Below are positions 48,570-55,401 of a stretch of DNA of 59,460 nt, in pieces. The number at the start of each line of letters is the position of its first letter. The first letter of the stretch is position 1. A program made the position numbers and the translations under genes. A model generated the notes under the pieces. It saw only the letters and a program-made list of their open reading frames with translations, had not been told where the DNA came from and ran no database searches. The DNA is from Corynebacterium sp. p3-SID1145 (GTDB lineage: Bacteria > Actinomycetota > Actinomycetes > Mycobacteriales > Mycobacteriaceae), in NCBI GenBank assembly GCA_025144245.1, contig JALXXC010000014.1:1-59460 (forward strand), written 5' to 3'.

Positions 48570-48660
48570 GGTGGTTCTCCTTATGTGAGTGGGTGTGATT
48601 TGCCGTGCAATTTGGGTGTTGAAGCAGCGGCTTTGCTGCTGCGGGGTGGTTGCGCTGTCG

Positions 48661-48804
48661 TTACAGCACTGCCCAGGGCAGCGGTGTGCCTGCCGCCTCT
48701 AGGTCGCGCAGTTCTTGCGCTGCGCCCGGATCGGCGTCCTCGCCGTCGATGCCGTCGGCGAGCTGGTAGAGCAGTTCCAGGTCGGTGTGGATGAAGTCGC
48801 GCAT
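48661..48804 (-). CDS. Small acidic protein, unknown function
   Basis: 47 residues (MRDFIHTDLELLYQLADG then LEAAGTPLPWAVL), with a perfect AAGGAGG before the ATG. Acidic and helical in appearance. It lies between ssb and the DUF4192 gene on the same strand and is probably part of that transferred block. No family recognised. Confidence 0.65.
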   Translation of the reverse strand: MRDFIHTDLELLYQLADGIDGEDADPGAAQELRDLEAAGTPLPWAVL

Positions 48805-48920
48805 CAGGTGCCTCCTTGTTCGGATTGATGGTCAATCCGTCTGTTGGAGACAGCTCTGCTGTCTAGGGGTCGCTCCCCTACCTCGTTGAGGTGTCTGTCG
48901 TCGCAAGCCACGGCCGACGA

Positions 48921-48956
48921 GAAAAAGAAACCCCGTTGCATCGCTGCAACGGGGTG
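48921..48956 (-). terminator. Terminator of the DUF4192 gene
   Basis: CACCCCGTTGCA, GCGA loop, TGCAACGGGGTTTCTTTTTCTC on the minus strand, 8 bp after the gene's stop. Confidence 0.85.
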
Positions 48957-48963
48957 TGTGGTG

Positions 48964-49986
48964 TTACTCGGCGAACAGGATCGTGCGGGTCTTCTCAGCG
49001 CCCTCGCGGACGAGTTCGACCATCCGCTCGCCTTGGCCGATGTCGGTCAGCTTCGCGACCAGTGAGGCGAAGTTCTCGTCTGGCCCGATCTCGGTGGCCC
49101 GCTGCGCAGCCACGCCAGCTAGCCCCGGCTGGCCCGTGGCGTGCGCGAGCACGGCAACGGTGGCGGTGAGCTGCGCACGCATCCCCGGCCAGCTGGTCGG
49201 GACAGCGCGCATGACATGCTCTGCGAACTTCAGGCCCGCCTGCGGCTCATCAAGCAGTGCCGCAAGCAGCGTGTCCCGCAAGCGCGGCGTGGTGAAGCAT
49301 TTCAGCACGGATCGAACAGCGCGAGTGCTCGGCTGGGTGATCCCTGCCGCTGCCTGCTCGTATTCACGCTGCAGCATGTCTGCGAACATGGGCGGGATAT
49401 ACGCCAGCGCGTCTTCGATGATGTCGGCGTGCTCTGCAGCGTCGATGCCGTGGTCGGTGCTGTTCAGGCGTGCCTCGATGTCGTCTTTGCTCGGCTCCGG
49501 CAGCTCGCCGGTGTGCTCTAGCATTTGCCGCAGCGCCGCCGATGCGGCGACCTCGCCGACAACGCCGTGGCGAGGCTCGTCGATGAGCGGATGCTGGTAC
49601 ACAGACCACCAGGCAGCCCCGGTGACGATCTCGGGTACCTGCACCACCCCGAGCAGCGGCGGTAGGTGCACGGCCCCGCTCGTGAGATACGTGGCTGTCT
49701 CGTCGAAGACCGGCTGCGCAATGTCGTCGCTGATCATGTACGCGATAACAGCGTCGAGTTCGAGGTGGTGGACCCACGCTGCGAACCGCTCGCGGCTCTC
49801 GGTGAGCTTCTCCACGGCCTCGTCCAGGTCGAACCGTGCGACCGGGCCGAGGCGGATGGTGTCGACGCCCTCGTCGTCGACGAAGAACGCGAGGATCAGC
49901 GAGTTGTTCGGGTAGAAGCCGAGGATGCCGGGGAGGTTCGCGAGGATCTCGCCGTGGGATGCAAGCGTGTGGGAGTGAGTGGACAT
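48964..49986 (-). CDS. DUF4192 domain protein
   Basis: A 340-residue actinobacterial DUF4192 protein: ANLPGILGFYPNNSLILAFF near the start is the family hallmark, followed by a helical middle and an Ala-rich C-terminal part. No known activity. Frequently met on actinobacterial plasmids and integrative elements next to ssb-like genes. AAAGGAG precedes the ATG at 49986. Very GC-rich, unlike the IS pieces next to it. Confidence 0.82.
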   Translation of the reverse strand: MSTHSHTLASHGEILANLPGILGFYPNNSLILAFFVDDEGVDTIRLGPVARFDLDEAVEKLTESRERFAAWVHHLELDAVIAYMISDDIAQPVFDETATYLTSGAVHLPPLLGVVQVPEIVTGAAWWSVYQHPLIDEPRHGVVGEVAASAALRQMLEHTGELPEPSKDDIEARLNSTDHGIDAAEHADIIEDALAYIPPMFADMLQREYEQAAAGITQPSTRAVRSVLKCFTTPRLRDTLLAALLDEPQAGLKFAEHVMRAVPTSWPGMRAQLTATVAVLAHATGQPGLAGVAAQRATEIGPDENFASLVAKLTDIGQGERMVELVREGAEKTRTILFAE

Positions 49987-50094
49987 GGCAGTGCTCCTTT
50001 GCACGAATACGGGGTGTACGTGGTCAATCCCGTATTCGGTCCGGCTCTGCCGGTCGCGCCCTGCCACGGCACCACCGCACCTGAAGCGTGCTGA

Positions 50095-50148
50095 GCGTCG
50101 CTAGCGCAGCCTGATGCTTGGCTTACTGGGTGCGAGCGCTAGCGACGC
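50095..50148. repeat. 13-bp perfect inverted repeat beside resolvase remnant
   Basis: GCGTCGCTAGCGC (50095-50107) and GCGCTAGCGACGC (50136-50148), 28 bp apart. It lies 10 bp downstream of the resolvase fragment's stop. It could be a terminator or part of a resolution site. Confidence 0.6.
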
Positions 50149-50157
50149 AGCCTGTGC

Positions 50158-50289
50158 CTAAGTGTCGGCGTCAATGCGCTTGAGAGCGCGATAGATCGTC
50201 GGCCGCGAGACGTTGCATATCCGGAGAATGTGCGTGGTGAGCTTCGGGTGGTAGTCAGCTTCGATGAAGGCGGGCCCGACCCCCGTATA
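50158..50289 (-). pseudogene. C-terminal fragment of a serine recombinase (resolvase/invertase)
   Basis: The last 43 codons read as the resolvase HTH region: FIEADYHPKLTTHILRICNV then SRPTIYRALKRIDADT. The catalytic domain is missing; the fragment is cut by the IS3 remnant at about 50290. Confidence 0.6.
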
Positions 50290-50308
50290 GTAGACACGGA
50301 GGATTTAA

Positions 50309-50971
50309 TCAGTCAGCAGATTTCAGGATAACAGAACCGCGCTCCTCAAACACCGCAGGGGCGAGATATTTACACCAGGAATGCCGACGCACCGTGTTGT
50401 AACGGGTACACCAGTGGAAAACATCTCGGCGGCAGATCAACTGGTTCATGAATGTCTTGGAATCCTGAAGGACCTCCCGCTTCATCGCGGCATTGAGCGA
50501 CTCCGCCAAGGCGTTATCCGCACTGGTACCGATTGATCCCATCGACTGCCTGATCCCTAATTCCTTACAGGTGTTCTGGAATGCGTGCGCGGTGTAAACG
50601 CTGCCGTGATCCGAGTGAAAAATCGCCCCAGTCAGGCTTCCACGCTGGCCTTTGGCCATGAGCAGTGCGTCTTGGACCAGGCTGGTGCGCATGTGATCCG
50701 CGATGGAAAAGCCGATCAACCGGCGGGAATAGCAATCAATGACCGTCGCCAGGTACATATTCGACCCATCCACAATCGGCAGGTACGTAATATCCCCAAC
50801 GTAGAGCTGGTTCGGCTTGTCAGCGGTGAACTTCCGGCCCACCAGATCAGGGAACACCGGCTTCTTATGATCCGACACGGTGGTGATGACCTTGCGTTTC
50901 TTGGTGTAACCAAACAATTTGAGCTCACGCATGACCCGCGCAACTCGCTTGTAGTTCATCGGTTCATGACC
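50309..50971 (-). pseudogene. IS3-family transposase OrfB, 5' truncated
   Basis: About 220 residues from GHEPMNYKRVARVMRELKLFGYTKKRKV to the C-terminus, containing the rve core (YVGDITYLP, HSDHGSVYTAHAFQ, ADNALAESLNAAMKREVL: D, D and E all present). The N-terminal part is replaced by the IS6 end at 50972, so there is no proper start. Confidence 0.85.
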
Positions 50972-51148
50972 GGTGCTGTTGCAAAGTTGGGGCAGTAGAA
51001 AGACCGGCGTGAAATAATCACGGCCATGGACATCTTCTCCGGTCGGCATTTCCCCCGTGAAATCATCCTATGGGCGGTGCGGTGGCACTGCCGCTACGGC
51101 GTGAGCTACCGCGATCTCGAAGAGATGATGACCGAGCGGGGTGTTTAA
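50972..51148 (+). mobile_element. IS6-family remnant (left end and transposase N-terminus)
   Basis: The terminal repeat GGTGCTGTTGCAAAGTTGGG is followed by an ATG at 51026 and 40 codons (MDIFSGRHFPREIILWAVRW, then YGVSYRDLEEMMTERGV) before a stop created at the junction with the next segment. Only the HTH end of the transposase survives. Confidence 0.8.
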
Positions 51149-51178
51149 GTCGGTCACACCACAGTGAGCCAAGCCAGG
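51145..51178. repeat. Direct repeat flanking the hydrolase module, copy 1
   Basis: TTAAGTCGGTCACACCACAG then TGAGCCAAGCCAGG; the same 34 bp with one change recurs at 52773-52806 in the same orientation. It begins exactly where the IS6 transposase is cut off. Confidence 0.75.
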
Positions 51179-51182
51179 CTAT

Positions 51183-51218
51183 AATGCAAGCGTATTGGTG
51201 TTATAATACAAATGTATT
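51183..51218. promoter_or_regulatory. Tandem operator-like palindromes and promoter of the hydrolase gene
   Basis: AATGCAAGCGTATT (51183-51196) and the perfect palindrome AATACAAATGTATT (51205-51218) are spaced 22 bp apart, two helical turns, each preceded by TATAAT-like sequence. Typical of a TetR or MerR-type operator; no regulator gene lies nearby. Confidence 0.6.
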
Positions 51219-51234
51219 GGTAAGGTGATAGCTC

Positions 51235-52290
51235 ATGGCCCTGGTCGGGAAAAGGGTCCTGAAGGTGGCGGGACTTATCGTGACGGCAATCGTTGCACTT
51301 GCGGCAGCCGGTGCTGGCGGTTGGGCATGGTACACAACCACGTATCACTCGCGTCTTGTGAGATCCCTGGAAAAGGCTGGCTATCAAGAGCACCGGGTGA
51401 GCGTGGATCATGTGAAGCTCAATGTAGGGGTAAGCGAGCCAAGGGACGGTTCCCCTATTGTCCTTATCCATGGTCAAGCGAGCGGATGGCGCCAGTACGG
51501 TTACGCTTTACGTGACCTCAGCAAGGACCGCCAAGTGTATGCCATCGACGTTCCAGGGCATGGCAAGTCTGATCGCCTTGAATCTTATCGAGCGGTGGAG
51601 GTCGCAGACGTCCTATCTCGTTATATAGAGACAATTGGCCAACCCGTCGTATTAAGTGGGCATTCGTCTGGGGGTCAATTGGCCGCGTTGATTGCTGCGC
51701 GTCATCCAGAACTGGTTAGCTTCCTGGTGTTAGAAGATCCGCCGCTATTTGCCACAGAGCTACCTGAGGCGCGCAATACGTGGAATTATCAGGACCTAGC
51801 TGTCAGCACTCATGAGTTCTTGTCTTCAGGAGAGACCGACTGGCAGGCTTATCAGTGGCGCAGCCAAAAAATGTGGCAATACTTTGGGGACTCTGCTCAG
51901 GGGTTCATCGGTGATGGACTCGCATATCACTCTCGGCATCCGGGCGCCCCGATAGCTCTGTGGACCATGCCTCCCGAGATGAATGAGGCACAGGTGTACA
52001 TCATGGATTATGACCCAGCGTTTGGTGATGCCTTCTTTACGGGTCTCTGGAACGAAGGGTTTGATCAAGAAGCAACACTTGCGGCGATTCAAGCGCCAGT
52101 TACCTATATTCATTGTCAAGCGCGATACGACGGGGAAGTCCTTCAAGCTGCGGCCAGTGATGAGGACGCCGCCAGGGCCATGGATTCTCTTCCCGCCGGT
52201 GCCGTTAAAGTCGAGGCTGACTCGGGCCACAACTTCCATGTAGAAAAGCGCAAGGAGTTCGTAGAAATTCTGCTGGCCGGCGTAGGTTAA
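51235..52290 (+). CDS. Membrane-anchored alpha/beta hydrolase
   Basis: 351 residues: an N-terminal membrane helix (about 8-33), then an alpha/beta-hydrolase fold with IVLIHGQASGW (oxyanion), nucleophile elbow SGHSSGGQ, an acid region around YDGEV and catalytic His in DSGHNFHVEK. Faces outside the membrane by the positive-inside rule. Substrate unknown; ester or lactone. RBS AAGGTGA with 7-nt spacing. Its base composition differs from the flanking IS6 and IS1634 remnants. Confidence 0.85.
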   Translation: MALVGKRVLKVAGLIVTAIVALAAAGAGGWAWYTTTYHSRLVRSLEKAGYQEHRVSVDHVKLNVGVSEPRDGSPIVLIHGQASGWRQYGYALRDLSKDRQVYAIDVPGHGKSDRLESYRAVEVADVLSRYIETIGQPVVLSGHSSGGQLAALIAARHPELVSFLVLEDPPLFATELPEARNTWNYQDLAVSTHEFLSSGETDWQAYQWRSQKMWQYFGDSAQGFIGDGLAYHSRHPGAPIALWTMPPEMNEAQVYIMDYDPAFGDAFFTGLWNEGFDQEATLAAIQAPVTYIHCQARYDGEVLQAAASDEDAARAMDSLPAGAVKVEADSGHNFHVEKRKEFVEILLAGVG

Positions 52291-52321
52291 TCCGCGTGCG
52301 CTTCTCCTGAGTTGGATCATT

Positions 52322-52678
52322 TTAGTGCGGAAGTAAGGGTTCGGTGATGGCGTGGACGAGGTTTTGCACTTCGGCTGGTAGTGGCATGGCCGCGTGGATT
52401 GTTGTGTCTTCGACTCTGAGTTCAAAACTGCGATACTTTTTGAAAGTTCGCACGAGTCGTTTAATGCTTCGTCCGGTTGCTGATTCCATCATTCGACTTA
52501 CTGCGAGTGTTGCCATGACGATATTGAGGTGCGCATTAATCGAGCCCTCGGTTCGGGCATAAATTGGTCGCGCCTTGAGATCGGATTTCGACATCCGATT
52601 GCCCGCGTGTTCGCTCGTGACTACCTGGACAGCTGTAGCCCCAGAAGCAGTCGTCACAGTGCGGATAGACGGGCTCAC
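52322..52678 (-). pseudogene. IS1634/IS4-type transposase, internally deleted
   Basis: The N-terminal 29 residues (MSPSIRTVTTASGATAVQVV) are joined directly to the C-terminal part (SDLKARPIYARTEGSINAHLNIVMATLAVSRMMESATGRSIKRLVRTFKKYRSFEL). The whole DDE core is missing although the frame is open. Confidence 0.75.
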
Positions 52679-52772
52679 AAAAGATCACACTACCGTCCGC
52701 CCCACACCCCACCCCTTAGTGCGGAAAAATACCCAACCCCAACACCAAACCAGCAGGTGTACGCGTCAAGAG

Positions 52773-52806
52773 TTAAGTCGGTCACACCACAGTGAGCCAA
52801 GTCAGG
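52773..52806. repeat. Direct repeat flanking the hydrolase module, copy 2
   Basis: Same 34-bp sequence as 51145-51178 except one C/T change. The pair encloses the hydrolase and the IS1634 remnant. Confidence 0.75.
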
Positions 52807-52914
52807 TGCACTTTCATCTCTCGACATGCGAGAGGACGCGAGTCGTGTAATACTCATCTCGAACGCCACGGTTGAGCGGTGTCCCCCCCGACACACAGAC
52901 AGATCTCCCCCGAA

Positions 52915-52995
52915 CTGTCGGCTCCCGTGGCATCCCTCGTTGCAATCGCCCTCGCATACAACCGCGAAACCCGCACCGCTTTGCTGGAGCGCTGA
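52915..52995 (+). pseudogene. Short C-terminal gene fragment at right end of element A
   Basis: The frame LSAPVASLVAIALAYN then RETRTALLER ends at a TGA at 52993-52995 with no start in the same block. It is likely the tail of a lost cargo gene. The rest of 52806-53070 holds no other gene I can support. Confidence 0.35.
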
Positions 52996-53021
52996 TGCCT
53001 CATCGGGTGCAGGATTCTGAC

Positions 53022-53045
53022 CCTAGTGCACCACGTAGTGCACCA
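53022..53045. repeat. 12-bp tandem repeat at right end of element A
   Basis: CCTAGTGCACCA-CGTAGTGCACCA, the counterpart of the TCTAGTGCACCA tandem at 37843-37866. The shared unit TAGTGCACCA at both ends marks them as the two ends of a single element; likely arm-type integrase sites. Confidence 0.75.
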
Positions 53046-53071
53046 AATGGCGATCCGAGCGCAAAATGAAG

Positions 53072-53107
53072 AAGGCCCCTACCAGCATTTGCACTGGTAG
53101 GGGCCTT
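53072..53107. terminator. Terminator beside right attachment site
   Basis: AAGGCCCCTACCAG and CTGGTAGGGGCCTT form a perfect 14-bp stem with an 8-nt loop, 6 bp outside the tRNA 3' end copy. Same position as the terminator at 37657-37693 relative to its copy; on integration it would terminate the restored tRNA transcript. Confidence 0.8.
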
Positions 53108-53113
53108 ATCTCA

Positions 53114-53151
53114 GTAGCGGGGGCTGGATTCGAACCAACGACCTCTGGGTT
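53114..53151 (-). other. Attachment site: tRNA 3' end copy between elements A and B
   Basis: The 38 bp are identical to 37701-37738. It is both the right end of element A and the left end of element B. As at the left copy, no 5' tRNA half adjoins; the intact tRNA gene should lie right of the window. Confidence 0.85.
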
Positions 53152-53220
53152 CTCACCCTCAAGTTCGAGCCACCTGCAGTTATTACCCTTTTACCTGCTG
53201 ATTAGAGAAGTATAAGCATA

Positions 53221-53278
53221 CTGGGCCTTACTGCGCCTTACCGCGGATTACCGACTCTTAAGTCCCGTTTTGAGTCCC
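53221..53278. repeat. Phased 10-bp repeats and 12-bp-period repeat at left end of element B
   Basis: 53221-53260 is four 10-bp units (CTGGGCCTTA, CTGCGCCTTA, CCGCGGATTA, CCGACTCTTA). AGTCCC follows at 53261-53266 and 53273-53278, 12 bp apart, overlapping the integrase 3' end. The layout equals that at 37801-37866 with different sequence. Confidence 0.7.
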
Positions 53279-54490
53279 ACTTTCTTCACCGAGATTCAAG
53301 GCTCCCCGCATAGCGTCGACATCAGTCCAATCCGTGTAGTTGCGCGCGTTCACGTCGACGTCATGCCCGAAGTAGGCTGCACGCACCTGGGCGGGCACCC
53401 CTCGCGCGATGGCCCGGTTATTGAGCACCGTGCGCCAGTCATGGGATCTCATTAAAGCGATGTGGTCGTCCTGGACCTGCGCGCCGACATCTTTAAACAG
53501 AGCCGCTGACGCTTTCACGGCGTTGTCGGTGCGCCAGTGCGCCTGCTTGTCTCCTGGCGAAGGGATCAGTGGGTCGGTCGTTCCTAGTCCGTCGAGCCGG
53601 TTTAACCAAAACTTTTCGACGCGCTTGTCCAGGAACGGGATAGAACGGCCTCTGTGCGTTTTGGATTGCTCAGATGTAATGCTGATAGCGATCTGCCCAT
53701 TAGCGACTTTTACAGAATGCCTCGTCACTGCCAGTGCCTCGGAGATGCGAAGTCCCGTCCCCGCTTGCAGTAGTGCCAGCGCGACCACGTTGTCATGTTT
53801 TGCGATGGAGCTTGCTCGTCTGTCCGTGCCCGGTGGTAACGGTCTGGCGGTATCGCGTGCAATGAGATGGTCTACAACGGCGTCGTATTGGGCGTTCGTC
53901 AGGGCGTGACCACCTTGTGGTTTATTGCCCTTCTTGACCTCGCCGAGGTCGATGCTGATTCCGCGTAACGGGTTGTGGTCGATAACACCCTCGCGGATGA
54001 GCTGATCCAGAATGTACTTGCTCACGACGGTGCGGGCCTGCCGTGCAGATTCCGACCCGTTTGCGGTGGCGATGGCCTGCAATGCGTGTTCGAGAGTTCG
54101 GAATTTCACAGCTTCGCCAATGGCGTGTTTTCCTAGCTGTGCTTCGGCCTGCTTTAATGCGAGCTCATACCGGGCGCGCGTGTTCGGTCGCAGACGTGCC
54201 GCCCGGATGGCCGGCTTAGAGACGTCGGTAATGAACGCCGAGAAGTTCTTGCTCTTATCCCAATTGGTCGACGTCGAGTTGAGCTTGCTATCCCGCTTCT
54301 CGACGGCAATTCGCCGGAATTCCCCCTTTGTCCTTGCCCGGATTGTCGGGCGGTAAGTCGTTCCGTCCCATAGTCGGACCGTGATTTTCGCTTCGTATGG
54401 ACCTCGCGGCGGTAAAGCATCAACGACGCGGTCGATGGAATCTTCCCCAAGGCTTAGTTTCGTTCTGGCGGCACGTATTTGCTTGGACAT
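53258..54490 (-). CDS. Tyrosine recombinase/integrase of element B
   Basis: 410 residues: an N-terminal arm-binding part, a core-binding SAM-like domain (about 90-180) and the catalytic domain with all residues visible: GTGLRISEAL (Arg), SKTHRGRSIPF (Lys region), RSHDWRTVLNNRAIARG (HxxR), AYFGHDVDVNARNYTDW (His and Tyr). It recombines at the tRNA 3' end 107 bp from its stop. ATG at 54490 is the likely start; a GTG nine bases upstream is possible. No SD visible. Divergent from the next gene. Confidence 0.92.
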   Translation of the reverse strand: MSKQIRAARTKLSLGEDSIDRVVDALPPRGPYEAKITVRLWDGTTYRPTIRARTKGEFRRIAVEKRDSKLNSTSTNWDKSKNFSAFITDVSKPAIRAARLRPNTRARYELALKQAEAQLGKHAIGEAVKFRTLEHALQAIATANGSESARQARTVVSKYILDQLIREGVIDHNPLRGISIDLGEVKKGNKPQGGHALTNAQYDAVVDHLIARDTARPLPPGTDRRASSIAKHDNVVALALLQAGTGLRISEALAVTRHSVKVANGQIAISITSEQSKTHRGRSIPFLDKRVEKFWLNRLDGLGTTDPLIPSPGDKQAHWRTDNAVKASAALFKDVGAQVQDDHIALMRSHDWRTVLNNRAIARGVPAQVRAAYFGHDVDVNARNYTDWTDVDAMRGALNLGEESGTQNGT

Positions 54491-54546
54491 ACACACCACT
54501 ATAGACCCACTTTTGCAATAGGTTCGAATTTGTTATCATTGCTGGT

Positions 54547-55032
54547 ATGGATCTTTCAGAACGTCTTCCAATTTGGTCTACCGATGACGTCGCGCGCAGA
54601 CGCCAGGAAGTGTTGTGCACGTTGGTTGACGATAATCACCCGCTTTATGTTGACGCTCGCGAATTGTTCACTCCCCCACTTTCCCGCGAGGAGGTCACAC
54701 AGCTCTTGCTTACCGCCCTTGAAACCTACTGTGAAATCCGCGCGGTAGCTCGTGAACTAAGGTATCTGGACCCCATTGTGAAAAATGATACGAAAGGTCG
54801 TCAGAAGCGACACCCGCGTCTGCACGCTGTCCGCAAACACCTCCAGGCACGACTCGAGTTTCTGGAGAACGAAGCTGATCGAACGTTGCCGTTCACCTTT
54901 TATCGGCCTAACGCAGGACGACGCTTCGCCGCAGGTGAAGGACTGACGATGGATCTTATCGACCCTGTACCGGACAGTGTCGTGGCTACGATGTTTCCGC
55001 CGGTCTTTGATTTTCCCTCACAAGTAGGCTAA
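54547..55032 (+). CDS. Unknown protein divergent from the integrase
   Basis: 161 residues, mostly helical and charged, with LLLTALETYCEIRAVARELRYL and HPRLHAVRKHLQARLEFLE segments. No domain recognised. The position next to int could suit a regulator of integration or an immunity or control protein. The 56-bp divergent promoter region contains GGTTCGAATTTG. Confidence 0.75.
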   Translation: MDLSERLPIWSTDDVARRRQEVLCTLVDDNHPLYVDARELFTPPLSREEVTQLLLTALETYCEIRAVARELRYLDPIVKNDTKGRQKRHPRLHAVRKHLQARLEFLENEADRTLPFTFYRPNAGRRFAAGEGLTMDLIDPVPDSVVATMFPPVFDFPSQVG

Positions 55033-55176
55033 AATATAACCAGCCGTACCTGCGACGGTTGGCCACCGAGGCACCGGGGACAATAAGAACCCAAGGTTTG
55101 CAACTCGGATATGCAGGCCCCCAAAGCGGATAACCGCTAGGCCGGGGCCCTTTCAGCATGTCTGGAGCAAACCTTG
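55033..55176 (+). promoter_or_regulatory. Structured leader upstream of excisionase-polymerase genes
   Basis: A perfect 10-bp inverted repeat CAAGGTTTGC (55092-55101) and GCAAACCTTG (55167-55176) encloses nested hairpins: AGCGG-ATAA-CCGCT and GGCCCC/GGGGCC. The 3' arm contains the TTG start codon of the HTH gene (55174), and its GGAG ribosome site overlaps the arm. Folding would hide the start, so an attenuator, RNA thermosensor or protein-binding control region is likely. Confidence 0.6.
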
Positions 55177-55401
55177 AAAGGTGTTTCTAATTTAAAACTG
55201 GTCGATCATGCCGAGCCTATTGCGGTTAAAAGTTCGGTAGCGGCATCCCTGATCGGAATTGCCCCTCAAACTCTCAACAACTGGCGTGTTCAGGGCAAAG
55301 GGCCCAGATACGCCAGCGTGGGTACCAACCTCGTCGTCTACAGAATCGCTGATATTGAGGCGTGGCTAGATGAGCATGTTGTCGGTGGTGAGAAGCCATG
55401 A
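55174..55401 (+). CDS. Excisionase-like MerR-type HTH protein
   Basis: 75 residues: a MerR/AlpA-type winged helix (SSVAASLIGIAPQTLNNWRVQGKGPRYASVGTNLVVYRIADIEAWLDEHV). TTG start behind GGAG. Such small proteins act as recombination directionality factors or regulators of integrative elements. Stop overlaps the polymerase start (ATGA), so both are translated together. Confidence 0.85.
   Translation: MKGVSNLKLVDHAEPIAVKSSVAASLIGIAPQTLNNWRVQGKGPRYASVGTNLVVYRIADIEAWLDEHVVGGEKP

Larger units (their letters stand above)
37701..53151. mobile_element. Integrated element A (degenerate), bounded by tRNA 3' end repeats
   Basis: 15.45 kb between two identical 38-bp copies of a tRNA 3' end (37701-37738 and 53114-53151). 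The left end holds a broken tyrosine integrase; both ends carry tandem 12-bp TAGTGCACCA units inside the boundaries (37843-37866, 53022-53045). The interior is a mosaic of IS fragments, efflux genes, an ssb-DUF4192 block and an alpha/beta hydrolase. It is probably no longer self-mobile because its integrase is destroyed. Confidence 0.8.

Noticed and set aside
49364..49777. 137-residue Arg-rich frame in the DUF4192 gene
   Set aside because: Alternate frame of a GC-rich gene, no ribosome site.
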